From contig JACVVK020000093.1 of the NCBI GenBank assembly GCA_018292915.2, positions 1,090,001 to 1,154,000 of the forward strand: a stretch of DNA of 64,000 nt, read 5' to 3'. Within the stretch, counting starts at the first letter, position 1; each line of letters opens with the position of its first letter. A program made the position numbers and the translations under genes. This stretch comes from Batillaria attramentaria. Taxonomy: Eukaryota; Mollusca; Gastropoda; Batillariidae. The notes beneath the pieces are model-generated. The model saw only the letters and a list, made by a program, of their open reading frames with translations, was not told the DNA's origin and searched no databases. Positions 46,465 through 58,207 of this stretch are shown here, piece by piece.

Positions 46465-46734
46465 CGACTGCGTTGTTTTCTTGTTTTCTTGTACTTGTTC
46501 TCCAGCGCCTGTTTTGATTAGTTGGCTGCGCATTATCTTTGGCATCTTTGTGTACATATTCCTATGATGTTAACGTTGTTCCGTGTTACAGTTGGATTTA
46601 TAGACTCTTGTTCTTCATGCATTATGCTGTTGTCTTCTGATTATTTTGTTTCCATGCAACTGCCTCTTGTACTTTTTCTGATATCCTCCATACCCCAAAA
46701 ATATCTTGTATCTTGTATCTATCTATCTTGACAT

Positions 46735-47500
46735 TGTCTGTAATGCTCGCACTGAGCCAGCAGAAGCGTACTCGATGACGCGGCGACCACACTTTAACGC
46801 TCCAGTTGGGTAACACCAGTTGTAGAATTTGAACGTTCGACCGCTCGTTCAAAGTGTGAACAACATTGTATCGGATTAAGAATCAGTCATCAAGACAGAG
46901 TATTTCGAGCTAGCGTACAGGGGAACTCACGAACTAAACTGCTGGCTTAACAACTTGAGGATGGAATTAGCCCGCTGAGCTGGCTCCTCATGTAGAAGTC
47001 GAGGTTAGGAATTTTAGCCCCAAGTTAGAGTCTAACCTCGAACTAAACTAGCGCTAGGGTTAAATCTTCTGTTGTTTTATGTTTTAAATCAGGAAGCGGG
47101 CCCATTCCAGCAAGGTGCCTAAGCCGTTATCGAAGGATTTTTTTTTCTTCCTTTCTTCGCTTCCTTTTTTTATTTAAATTTTGCTTTTGGGTTTCTTTTG
47201 TCCTAGTGTGGGTTAGGCCCGTAGCCGTGGGTTAAATTAACCTCGAGTTTTACATACGGGCCCTGAACATGAAACATTCACATTTCCTCGGTGTAACAAC
47301 AACTGTAGAATTTGAATCTGAATATTCGACCGCTCGCGCAGAGCGTAAACAACAACAATATTTTCATTGAAGAATTAATCATCAAGAGTATTTCCAATTT
47401 TCCAGCGTAAAGGCGCACTCACGAGCGAAACTGTTCCAAAACATAAGTTGGCCTTAGCAAAGATAGAAGAATTAGCCCGTTCAGCTGAACATGCAAAAAT
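46735..47500 (+). repeat. Two tandem partial family J copies, one with a MITE
   Basis: The first part (46735-46982) and second part (47266-47500) both contain GTAGAATTTGAA, CGACCGCTCG, GTATTTC and TTAGCCCG.TCAGCTGAACATG-type ends. The MITE lies at the junction. Confidence 0.65.
46983..47262 (+). mobile_element. Harbinger-like MITE inside family J
   Basis: 280 bp, flanked by CTG on both sides. A related, empty stretch at 47481-47500 reads CAGCTGAACATG where this copy reads GAGCTG, element, CTGAACATG. Confidence 0.88.
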
Positions 47501-47609
47501 TCACATTTTCTCGGTGTCCGAAATATGATCTACTACGTTACATGCTCTCTGCTCGAGGTATTTCTGAGTGTATGCCCCAGACAATATTTGTATTCTCACA
47601 GAGATCAGA

Positions 47610-47900
47610 CAGGGGATTTGGTCTAGTGGTTAAGGTAGCCGACTTCGGATCCTGAGCCGCCTGGTTCGAATCCCTGTTTGGGTGGATGTATCCTTTCTAG
47701 ATTGAGTCAGTCACGTGTAGACTTCTTTACTGTACCTGTACACTCGCACGCACAAATATCAAGTGTACACGCTAAAAATCCCACGTCCATCTTTCGGAGA
47801 AGAGAAGGCTGTGGCCGGTGGCGTGGAAAACAGAAATACTGTCGCACGCACCAGAGTGAGTAGCAGGGTGAAGGTGTGCACATAAATGAGCGCAGAAGGC
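47610..47900 (+). mobile_element. SINE-E copy
   Basis: The head GATTTGGTCTAGTGGTTAAGG and B box TGGTTCGAATCCC lead into the same body. An intact acceptor stem cannot be formed, so it is not a working tRNA gene. Confidence 0.7.
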
Positions 47901-48164
47901 ACTGGCACAGTGTTGCCTTTATTCTGTTGATCTACATTTACAACTGATTCTGTCACTGATGCGTATAATTATGCCTTACTTTGGTCTTGCTGTGTTAAGA
48001 AGGTTCTCCCAGCAATTTCTTCCGTTCTTCTCCTTTGATGTTACCCTTTCGTGCGTTTTGTTTATAATCATTATGCTAGTGTTGCACGGAAACGTCTGCT
48101 TGTTTCCTTCACTGGAAAACAAATGACGCCATTTTGACCCAGTCAGGAATGTGAATTAAACAGC

Positions 48165-48203
48165 TGCCCCCCCCCCCTTCCCCCCGCCCCAACGCACGCG
48201 CGC

Positions 48204-48260
<57 letters not shown>

Positions 48261-48261
48261 G

Positions 48262-48338
<77 letters not shown>

Positions 48339-48339
48339 G

Positions 48340-48407
<68 letters not shown>
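48165..48407. repeat. Poly-C and three (AC)n tracts
   Basis: AC tracts separated by two identical CGGC interruptions near 48260 and 48338. Confidence 0.9.
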
Positions 48408-48410
<3 letters not shown>

Positions 48411-48950
48411 TGCCAACAACCAGCTCCCGGAATTTGAAAACGGAAGAATGTTTCGCCCATCGGCGGCTGCTGCAGTGGTAGGTGCCAGCAATAATACTTG
48501 TCTCTTGTCAAACAAACAGCCCCGTTACCCTTAAACTAGTTTTGTTGTACATTTTGCGGAGCGCTTGCGCCGTCCGGAACTTGACTGATTGATGAGTTTA
48601 TTTGAGAGGCCATTTTGGAACGGCCTCACAGACGACGCTGGGAGACTCGTGAGAGATAACGCGATGAGCTTTGGGGCTTTTCCCGCGCGCAGAGATGCAT
48701 AACTGAATTGAAGTGAACTGAAGGCCAAAGGACACAAATACTGACACAGGGCCTAAAAATGCCTATATATTCTCTATTAGCCTCAGGCATCATAGTCACC
48801 CCTCAAAATGCTTCAGTCTAGAAACAATTACTACCATGAACAGACCATTTAAAGGCACGCACCTGACAGGGGTTTTAAATGCCTCCTTTCCGCTCAGGCC
48901 TCAATGGAGTAATGCACGTTAACTTTCTTTTCAGGCCACCGGCCCCCGTA

Positions 48951-49374
48951 GTGTAGTGGTTAGCACTTCGGATCATGGACCGGAAGACCCGGGTTCGAAT
49001 CCCAGCCGAGGCAAGCGGGATTTTTCCTACCTAGGTCGGCTCCTACCCAGAGCGGGTGTGCTATGGGCCCGATGTGGAGGCTGTTGCCACACAGCCGAGA
49101 TTCACCCACTTCACGGGTGCGACTTTGGGGGTGTTTCCCTTAGTATGACACGTCATATGACGTGGATGATTACATGGCCGGCACCGCAGGTGCCGTAGTT
49201 CCCGGGCCTGGTTAATGCCGGGATATTTATGACAGGAAGCGTGGAATGCGGCCCTGTCCCGCAGTCCCAAACCAGATGGACCTCCATAGCATCATCTTAC
49301 TATCATCCTCATCTCCATCATCATGCATAATAAAAATTGTCCCAGCTTCCGAGTCCTCCGTGGGTTCCACCCAA
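48951..49374 (+). mobile_element. SINE-C, near-complete copy
   Basis: Closely matches 23999-24475 from the head to TCCGAGTCCTCCGTGGG, then diverges before the last 50 bp. The body also contains CATCATCATGCATAATAA. Confidence 0.8.
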
Positions 49375-49560
49375 TGACGCTTTTTCGTGACAACAAAAAT
49401 CACTACATACCAACACACTTGTCAAACAGGGTACCCCCAAACAAACACCAAACATGACCCCACGGTCAATTTGTGTCCTTACGCCTGCACTGAACTGACC
49501 TGAACTGACCTGAACTGATTTTTCGAGGCCGCAGACCCTTCAGCTGGGTGAGTTTCAAGG

Positions 49561-49722
49561 GTGGGTGTTTTGGGAGTTCAATGTCCTTTTCCACCACGCA
49601 AGGGTGATGTCAAAGACGTGGGTAACGAGAAAAAGGACAGCACAAAAATATTTGGCCCCAACCCAACGCACGACCCGAGCATTGAGAGTCCAACACTCTA
49701 CCATTCAGCAATCCCGGTTCTC
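49561..49722 (-). mobile_element. SINE-A copy, diverged
   Basis: Reverse copy. The tail and body are clear, but the B box region is damaged (CCAACCCAACGCACGACCC on plus) and the head has several changes. Confidence 0.7.
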
Positions 49723-50114
49723 CGGGCCAGTTTGAAAAAACAAAAAAAAAGTATGTATGCACGTACATAAAATGGCATACAATGAGATTTCTTTCTTTTT
49801 TTTTTTTTTTTTTTTTAATTCTTTTTTTTTTTACATGTGTACATAAGGGTTCATGCAGTTATGCATTCAACCACTGGCAACACACACAATGGGATTTCGT
49901 CAAAATCCCGTCAAAACTTGTACACCACAGTCAAAAAAAAAAAAAATCAAATGTAGACAACCGAACAGTACAAGCCTGTCTGAATTGATGCAAACAGTGA
50001 TAAATTGGACTCTTTAGCCACACGTCTGTAGGACAGCCGTCCCTGCACTAATATTTTCACTGGCTTGGTCTGAGTCAAAGTGTCAGTTTTTCAGAAAGAC
50101 TTCCACTTCGGGCG

Positions 50115-50351
50115 TTAACTGTTAAACGCCCAAGCAAAACTCGCGTTTTTACTTGAAATCTTCATATCTCTAGGAGCCACTTCAAGCTACTATCATGCAA
50201 TCTGCAGCGGTCTGGGGCCTACCGGGGAGGGCCCACGCCTTGCGTAATAGTGGCTTGAAGTGGCTCCAACTGGTGTGCAGTGGCTGTTTCTTTAAAAACT
50301 AGTATTTTCATATAGTGGGCAGGGGGCGGTCGGGCAGGCTTGGGCTCTTAA
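50115..50351. mobile_element. TTAA foldback element, uninterrupted
   Basis: Ends TTAACTGTTAAACGCCCAAG and GCTTGGGCTCTTAA; inner arms AGGAGCCACTTCAAGC and GCTTGAAGTGGCTCC. It is a close relative of 42131-42651 and supplies its empty site. Confidence 0.75.
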
Positions 50352-50428
50352 CCCCTTGACTGCCAAGGCATGGAAGTGGCCATGCATTTACATGGCCACT
50401 ACACTGCCTTGGCAGTCAAATAGTTCAG
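50348..50428. mobile_element. Short palindromic TTAA element
   Basis: TTAACCCCTTGACTGCCAAGG at the left and CCTTGGCAGTCAAATAGTT at the right, around an inner TGGCCATG..CATGGCCA palindrome. It shares its left TTAA with the preceding element. Confidence 0.65.
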
Positions 50429-50459
50429 AGATAAAGTGGCCAATGCTACCATATTTCAT

Positions 50460-50464
50460 TGGCC

Positions 50465-50517
<53 letters not shown>

Positions 50518-50860
50518 TTAGGGCTTAAGGCCGCGCGAGCCACAAAGACTAATTCGCGGCTGCGTCTGCCACTACTTGAAAAAAAACAAACAACAAAAAT
50601 GTAACGTTGGACAAATGATGCAAACTGGTGTACAGGGCAGTATAAACCTAGGACATGCAGGAGACGCTGCACCTACATGCTAATTTCTCCACAAATAGCA
50701 ATCACAACTAGGCAAAAGAAAGACAAATACTAAGTGCATATACGGCAAATATTGCAACTTATCATCTCCTAGGCGCAATAAACCAGTTTGCAGCACATGC
50801 ACAACATTACTTGCCCCTCAAAGGGATGAATAAAGTGTTTTGAACTTGAACTTAAATAGG
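50460..50860 (+). repeat. Dispersed repeat family F, full copy with (TTAG)n
   Basis: Starts with (TTAG)n at 50464-50516 where the copy at 20231 has GAGTGAGTGAG. It ends CAAAGGGATGAATAAAGTG then TTTTGAACTTGAACTT, resembling a retroelement 3' end. Confidence 0.65.
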
Positions 50861-50908
50861 GTTTCGGTTTGTCTATGTCAAGAAAGGGCCGTTCCATGTC
50901 TCAACCAG

Positions 50909-50970
50909 GGCCCGTATACATGTAAAAAAAAGTTAATGTAACCCACGGCTACGGGCGTAACCCAGACTAG

Positions 50971-51002
<32 letters not shown>

Positions 51003-51237
51003 AAAAAAAAATAAATAAATAAATAAAAATAATAATAATAATAATAATAAATAAATAAATAAATAAATAAGCAAGCGAAGAAAGAAAGGCAAACATCCAT
51101 CTATAACGGCATAGGCACCTTGCTCGAATGGACCCGCTTCCTGATTAAAAAAAAAATTTTACCTACAGCTAGTTTAGTTCAAGGTTAGACTCTAACCCAG
51201 GGCTAAACTCCCTAACCCCGACTTTTACGTACGGGCA
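50909..51237 (-). mobile_element. Harbinger-like MITE with C-run/A-run/(AAT)n expansion
   Basis: Flanked by CAG on both sides. The usual AGGACAAAAGAAACC segment is replaced by poly-C, poly-A and (AAT)n/(AAAT)n at 50973-51070. Confidence 0.8.
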
Positions 51238-51356
51238 CAGATAATTATTTCACTTCAAATGCCACTATATATAACATGACTTGCGTGTTCATATTTCGAG
51301 CGATCCTGTGGTTTTACGGGATATGTCAAAATATTCCAATCGAATTAGCACCGTCA

Positions 51357-51482
51357 AAACCTCATCGCCTTACAACACCTGAGAACAACGAGGTTTCATC
51401 CATATCTCCCACACTGTGAAAACCTCATCGCCATACAACACCTGAGAACAGCGAGGTCTCATCCATATCTCCCACACTGTGA
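51357..51482. repeat. Tandem duplication, 63 bp
   Basis: CTCATCGCCTTACAACACC at 51361 and CTCATCGCCATACAACACC at 51424, each continuing through CATATCTCCCACACTGTGA. Confidence 0.8.
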
Positions 51483-51873
51483 CCGCGAGCAGACGGTTCG
51501 AGCGTGCGCGAGTCTATTCAGGTTTCAAGCACAGACATTTGTTAATTACCAATATTCAATATATTGAAGCCTTGCGTTGATGTATGACAAATACAACAGA
51601 CAGCTATGGAGCACAGAGAGGCCGGAAGGCACTTAGTGGGCACGAAACTCCAGAGCATCACTAAATTATTCAGTATTGAATTATTTTGTCATGGGTATGG
51701 GTGACTCCGCTCAGGACTGTCAATCAAAAGGGTCGAGCCCCCAAAATTCAACCAATGGTATCGCGCGGTATAGTGAGCACAACACATGGCAAACTTTTTT
51801 GCCAGACACTACAACGGGGGAAGCACGTGTAGTTTGATATGACTGAAACATGGAAAGAAAGCAGTAAGTCCAT

Positions 51874-51953
51874 TGACGTCATTTGTGGGAAAAAGACCAT
51901 GACGTCAATCTCTTTCACCTTGAAATCACCCCTTTTCCCATACAGTGACGTCA
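51874..51953. promoter_or_regulatory. Cluster of three perfect CRE motifs
   Basis: TGACGTCA occurs at 51874-51881, 51900-51907 and 51946-51953. This is the full palindromic CREB/ATF site. The first two lie in an inverted repeat (ATTGACGTCAT / ATGACGTCAAT). No gene start is visible nearby, so function is unproven. Confidence 0.4.
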
Positions 51954-52217
51954 TAGACGAACTGTGTTTTGCCAACACACGGTAGGGTGAAGGGGCTGGA
52001 GTTTGGCCTGGGGGGGGGGGGGGCTTGTTGAGTGGAGTCGTCTATTGGCACTAGTGTTGTCATTTCTTTAGTTCCATTACAGTAGCTAGGGAAATGTGAA
52101 ATGTGGAGCGGTCTGCTGTCACGACCCAGTCTTGCCTTCCACCTTCCCGTACACCGTCACACGCACATAACCACTCGCGCCCATACCGCACTCGCAACCG
52201 GACAACACCAGATGCGG

Positions 52218-52399
52218 GTGGATGGGTGGGTGGGTGTTTGGGGGTTTAACGTCCTTTTCCACCACATGCGGGTGATAGCAAAGACGGGGCAACGATGAAA
52301 AAGCCAGCACAAATATTTGGCCCCAGCCGGGATACGAACTCGCGACTGACCCGAGCATTGAGAGTCCAACGCTCTACCATTCGGCCACCCCGGCTCCCC
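52218..52399 (-). mobile_element. SINE-A, complete, with 13-bp target site duplication
   Basis: Full-length reverse copy. It is flanked by ACACCAGATGCGG (52205-52217) and ACACCAGACGCGG (52400-52412), which differ at one base. A short insertion (GACT) lies next to the B box. Confidence 0.85.
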
Positions 52400-52431
52400 A
52401 CACCAGACGCGGAAAACGCTCACAATACGAC

Positions 52432-52824
52432 ATGAAATCTTTACCACAGACACTCAAACACTTAACAATAAATACATTTAACACGTACAGGTGCACAAGC
52501 ACTTCCGTCTGTCGCGGAACGTGTCAGGCGACTTGGTGGCAATTACTGACTAATTACCAACTCAAAATGGTTGACGTTACAAAACGTGAGATAACAGTCT
52601 TAGTCCGTTATACTCATAACTATTCTGGTGGCGCTGTCTCTGACAGTTGGAGGAGTACGTTACAGAGTGTGTACGCCCTTTCTCACGGAACGGACGCCGC
52701 CGTCTTCAACTTGTGGAGAAGGCACGCTGATATTGGCTACATACCAGAGATGCAAATTTGGAGGAAAACGCTATATATTCCTCTAACACATAACGTTGCA
52801 GATGACACCCTAGAAATGCTTTAA
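52432..52824 (+). CDS. Unrecognised ORF (130 codons)
   Basis: A non-repetitive open frame; an internal ATG at 52567 gives MVDVTKREITVLVRYTHNYS onward for 85 residues. Composition is protein-like and no repeat family covers it, but I recognise no domain, splice site or homologue. It could be part of an unknown exon or chance. Confidence 0.18.
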   Translation: MKSLPQTLKHLTINTFNTYRCTSTSVCRGTCQATWWQLLTNYQLKMVDVTKREITVLVRYTHNYSGGAVSDSWRSTLQSVYALSHGTDAAVFNLWRRHADIGYIPEMQIWRKTLYIPLTHNVADDTLEML

Positions 52825-54099
52825 AATTCACCCCAAAAAATCACAAAAATCCGGCAGCCATAGACTCATGTGCAGAGTAAATTTCAACAAATCCCAATGT
52901 TCCGGGTTTTTTGGCAATGTTGGCAGCGACCACATACCCCCTCATTCCATGGTCGTCTGCTGGCTCCTGTGCCAGGAGCGCATGAATACAAATAGTGCAC
53001 AAGCCAACCTCATTTTCCCTAATTTTGCTATTACCTGGCATGAAACGTGTTTACAAAGCCAACAACAAGCACCAGACTGCCATTTTTTTTACTCTGCACA
53101 CAAATTTTTAAAGGGGCAAAGATTTTCTGCTATATTTAGCCGAATTCTTACTACATGACCCGGAAGCTAATACCGCTCTGTAACCTGTTAATGGTTCCTG
53201 ACATCTGCCTCCCCCTCCAGCCTTCCTTCTTTCCATGATAGTGCGTTCCTATTTTACGGCACTAAACTTGTTTGTTTGTTTCTTTCAGAATTCAATTTAG
53301 CAGCATGTGTGCTGTATACACAGGGTGTTCAAAACGAGGTGCCCCCGATAAGGGAAAATACAACACACAAGTGTGCTGATTTCGACCTAAAAACTGCGAG
53401 TTTTAACGAGTGTGTGGTGTATTTTACGTAACCAGAGGCGCCAACTTGGGAAAATTATTTACACCACTCGCCAGTGCAAACTTTCAGTGAGTTAACTATG
53501 AGTGCTTTACGTCCGAAAATAGTAATGAAACAGAGAGCGAAAGTGTGAGTTATGACTATCCATAACCCACTAAGTGGTTTACGAGTTCACAAAAACACAC
53601 TCCAGTTACGTCATCAATCAGAAAGTGCGTCATTTCAAGCATTTGGAACTCATGTCACGGCCGGTGCACAGTTATTTTGCTGACTTTTGGGGGTGAAAAA
53701 GGCTCGGAGGTTCGGTAGCTACACAAACAATAGAACATCGAGGGGTTAGTCTTTCGCCGTAACCTACTCGAACTAATCATGTAAGCTCTATTTATACCAC
53801 GTCCGTACGCCTGCATTTCCTTCATTTGGCGGCTGACAATGACATCGGCAATCCAAATGCTTCACGCGGCATCTCTGACTAAGGTGCTTTACTTCGCTAT
53901 ATCCATAGGCTCGTCCGTCTCAGTCGAAGCCTCCATTTGGGCAGAGATTTGGAACCAGGCTTACGATTGTCACAGACACGATTGATCGTGGATAAAACGA
54001 AGCAAAAGATCAACAATTTGACATCAGACAACTCGCAAAGCTCCTTCGCCCCCATTCCCGCACGAAGTCGAACTGCGTCATGTAGTGACGTAAAATTAT
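52825..54099. other. Unassigned sequence
   Basis: Shares about 85 bp (TTTACGTAACCAGAGGCGCC and flanks at 53375-53465) with 22375-22460. Otherwise nothing recognised. Confidence 0.45.
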
Positions 54100-54575
54100 T
54101 CTTTGACGAATTCTTTAAATTATTCTTTAGTCGCTTTTCGCGACTGTTGTTACTACAGGGCCCTCATGTAAAAGTCGAGGTTAGGGAGTTTATCCCCGGG
54201 TTAGAGTCTAACCTCGAACTAAACTAGCTCTAGGATTAAATTTTCTGTTGTTTTTTTTTTTAATTTTAAATCAGGAAGCGGGTCCATTCCAGTAAGGTGC
54301 CTATGCCGTTATAGAAGGATTTTTGTCTTTCTTTCTTCGCTTCCTTTTTTATTTAATTTTGTTTTGGGGTTTCTTTTGTCCTAGTCTGGGTTAGGCCCGT
54401 AACCGTGGGATAAATTAACCTCGAGTTTTACATACGGGCCCTGGAACGCTCAGCGTGGTTGCCTCGTCATCGAGTACACGTCTGTATTACAGCATTACAG
54501 ATGCTGCCACTGTCCAGGTGTCTATGTGGCGTGATGATAGATACCACGAAAACAGCTCATAACGATCTGTAAGCA
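54100..54575 (-). repeat. Reverse family J copy with a MITE inside
   Basis: Right of the MITE, in reverse: CTTACAGATCGTTATGAGC, GTGGTATCTATCATCACGC, GTACTCGATGACGAGGC. Left of it: GTAACAACAGTCGCG. It fits one J copy. Confidence 0.65.
54159..54440 (+). mobile_element. Harbinger-like MITE inside a reverse family-J copy
   Basis: Ends GGCCCTCATGTAAAAGTC and GAGTTTTACATACGGGCC; flanking triplets are CAG and CTG. Family-J sequence continues on both sides. Confidence 0.82.
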
Positions 54576-54577
54576 CA

Positions 54578-54705
54578 TATGGGTGGGTAGGTGGGTGGGT
54601 GTTTGGGGGTTGAACGTCCTTTTCCACCGCCTTTATTTGTCGTTGCCCCGTCTTTGATATCACCCTGACGATGTTAATATCCCAAACACCCACCCTCCAC
54701 CCCTC
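54578..54705. mobile_element. Rearranged SINE-A: two tail pieces head to head
   Basis: The left part is a reverse tail (GGGTTGAACGTCCTTTTCCACC). The right part is a forward body and tail piece (TCGTTGCCCCGTCTTTGATA, then CCCAAACACCCACCC). The tRNA-like head is absent. Confidence 0.6.
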
Positions 54706-55187
54706 GAAACAGAAGTTGGCTTCTTTGAAATCTCGTTAACACGGTTAACACAACCAACTCAGCGGCTGTTCAGTGATACAACTGACAACCTGACAATAAA
54801 CACAATCAACACACAATCGTCCTCCTTAGAGCAGGCTAAATATAGAACCGCATCGTTGAGTGCTTCTTTCGTGACAGTCGCTAGACCTCATATGAGCGCA
54901 GATGCTATTACATGTACTCCATTCCCGCTACGTATACTAATTAGTTTGCGAGCGGGACAGGGTTGAGTAACTCTCTCTCTCTCTGCGCAGACAATGGTTA
55001 TGCTGACCTCGCCCACAAGAAACAGTGTTCATGCCTGTGTTCTCGATATGCACAGGCCGTATATATATGTACTGACACCATTTACTCTGGTTGTCTGTGT
55101 CTGTGAGCGTCTCGTTTACATCTTGACTTGCCGGCCTCAGTGTGTCAGTTATTGGATCAGTTGTCACGTGCACAATGCTGATGTTGA

Positions 55188-55279
<92 letters not shown>

Positions 55280-55281
55280 CT

Positions 55282-55327
<46 letters not shown>

Positions 55328-55400
55328 ATGCGTGTGTGTGCGAGTGTGTGTGTGCCCGTGTGTGCGAGCGTGCGTGCGAGCGTGCGTGCATGCACGTGCC
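55188..55400. repeat. (TG)n array with CGTG variants
   Basis: TG 55188-55277 and 55285-55326, then CGTGTG/GAGCGTGC variants. Confidence 0.9.
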
Positions 55401-55927
55401 GTGCTTGTATATTCACTACTTTTCTTCCACAAATTGTTGCTAATTCATGTAAACACCGACTACCATTGTACTTGATACATGTCCGTACAACAGAATATGT
55501 CTGAGTTTGAGTCCGTGTTCAGACATATAGGTCACATCTGTGCATTTCACAGCATAATTATGTTGACTCGGGGACAGCTGTCGTCAGTGTTTATTCAAGC
55601 GAAGCCCATAATTTCACGTGTGACGGTGGAGGTTATCTACCACATCTATCTACAGTGCCGCCGTGATTCACCACGCCATTTCGGTGTCGTAATTAGCTTG
55701 TTTCGAATGAGGGGCATGTGACAGGAAGTGCTTTATTGAGCAGAAGCAAGTTCAAGTTTATTCCAGAAAAACGCAAAACTCCATTTGGCATACATGGAAA
55801 ATGTAACACTCACTGTGGGAAAATAAACACCAGTTGGTCATTTATACATAATAGTGAACCAGTTGCAATCATAACAACATACACACACATTTACAAATTG
55901 AGAGAGAAAGACTGAGAAAAAAAGAGA
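55401..55927. other. Unassigned sequence
   Basis: No repeat family, exon or RNA gene recognised. Confidence 0.45.
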
Positions 55928-56300
<373 letters not shown>

Positions 56301-56344
56301 TAAAAAGGCACTACAAAATGACTAAAGGAAAGACTATATAAGGT

Positions 56345-56346
<2 letters not shown>

Positions 56347-56421
<75 letters not shown>

Positions 56422-56445
56422 CACAGAGAGAGAGAGAGAGAGGGT
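56347..56445. repeat. (AC)n then (AG)n
   Basis: AC 56347-56420, AG to 56445. Confidence 0.9.
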
Positions 56446-56822
56446 TGGGGGGAGTTTAGTAGCAGCAGCATGCGATGCATTAGTCTTTGATTTCGTGGTC
56501 ATATGCAAATGTTGTCAAAGCAAAATCTATTCTCCACCATTACTCCTATTGCATCCTGTTAGCCCTGATTTCGTAGAAAGTGTTGGGTATTGAGGTACGT
56601 ATGTGTATTTGTGCTAATTACAATGTTTTCCCCCCTTTTCCCTGCTGCTGATGGCTAAATTTTATATTTACCGTTGCAGATGCTTTGCCGGATAGGTGCT
56701 TGAATGTGAACAGTTTTTTTTTTTTTTGTTTTTTTTTTTTTAACGGTTCAAGAATAGATATTTTATCGAAAAATATATGTTCCACGTAAACGGTGAAGCA
56801 GCATCGTTCTGGCAATATTGGC

Positions 56823-56825
<3 letters not shown>

Positions 56826-56884
<59 letters not shown>
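56826..56884. repeat. (CT)n microsatellite
   Basis: About 29 CT units. Confidence 0.9.
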
Positions 56885-56888
<4 letters not shown>

Positions 56889-57094
56889 AGCACACGAAGT
56901 AAGATACAGCGACAACTCCACGCTGCAAGAGTGGTAGCGCAAACAGGATTAGCGTCCCTTTATTCGCGTGGACGTTTTTTCGGCACAGCCTGCACAAGTG
57001 GTGCTCGGTTTGTGTGAGTGGTGCACACTGTTTGTGGACTTTGCCAGTGTGCAGGAAGGTGTCAGGAGGCAAATGAATAACTGTGGAGTAGTAG

Positions 57095-57096
57095 TT

Positions 57097-57150
<54 letters not shown>
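57095..57150. repeat. (CTA)n microsatellite
   Basis: About 18 CTA units, next to a MITE copy. Confidence 0.9.
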
Positions 57151-57173
57151 AAAATTGAGGGACGCGCTGCCTG

Positions 57174-57477
57174 CGGCTCTGTGTATGTAATAGTCGAGGC
57201 CGTTAGGGCTTTTAGCCCCGGGTTAGAGTCTAACCTCGAACTAGCTCTAGAGTTGATTTTTTTTGTGTGTGTGTGCTTTTTTGTTGTTGTTGTTGTTTGT
57301 TTTAAATCAAGAAGCGGGCCCATTCCAGCAAGGTGCCTAAGCCGTTTTAGAAGGATTTTTTTCCTACCTTTCTTCCCGTCCTTTCTTATTTAATTTTGCT
57401 TTTGGGCTTCTTTTATCCTAGTCTGGGTTAGGCCCGTAGCCGCGGGTTAAATTAATCTCGACTTTTACATACGGGCC
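57174..57477 (+). mobile_element. Harbinger-like MITE, degraded left end
   Basis: The left end is mutated (TGTGTATGTAATAGTCG); the right end is intact (GACTTTTACATACGGGCC), then CTG. The GTT/TTTTG region is expanded. Confidence 0.7.
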
Positions 57478-57493
57478 CTGCGCGTCTTTCAGT

Positions 57494-57495
<2 letters not shown>

Positions 57496-57576
<81 letters not shown>
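57496..57576. repeat. (AC)n microsatellite
   Basis: About 40 AC units, starting some 18 bp after a MITE. Confidence 0.9.
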
Positions 57577-57580
<4 letters not shown>

Positions 57581-57825
57581 GGTCCATGCTGGTACACGCA
57601 ATATACCGATAATTGTGTCGCACAGTATGGCAAGATGACATTATTTTTCTCGCAAAAGACCATGCCATATACCATTTTCACGCAAGATACCGATAATGGT
57701 GTAGGATACCTGCGTCAGTTCAGTTCACGATGGCATCAGCACGTGCCATACGCACCCCGTCCTGTCTCTATGCAGAAATCTACATGACAGGCCTCGGAAG
57801 ATTCAGGGGAAACACACTGGTTTCC

Positions 57826-58207
57826 ATAATAATAATAATAATGAGTATTGTATAGGCGCTTTACCCAATTTCATGAATCGGCTCAAAGCGCCGCGAACTG
57901 AACCCAACACGCACGCTCACGTGAATCACACGCATTCTCTCACACACTGGTCATAAACACATTACATTCACGTGGTGCGATGGGACAGCTCAGCTATTTA
58001 AATTTCGGAATTTAGAATTGCATTTATTTTCCAGTTTTTGGGAGCTGAACATTTCCAAAGCAGAGGGGGAGGAAGCCGGAGTACCCGGAGAGAACCCCCG
58101 ACGATCGGCCCGAATGAACGGTGCCACATACGAGAAGGAAAAAATTTTATGCCCCGAGTGGGACTCGAACCCTTGACCTCTCTTAACCACTAGACCACCG
58201 ACCGCCC
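57826..58207 (-). mobile_element. SINE-B, reverse copy
   Basis: (AAT)n tail, GAGTATTGTATAGGCGC, full body and head. About 12 bp of the anticodon-arm region are missing compared with the copy at 60916-61301. Confidence 0.85.

Noticed and set aside
47610..47690. Working tRNA gene
   Set aside because: A and B boxes are present but no acceptor stem forms, and the body continues as in the copy at 32397.
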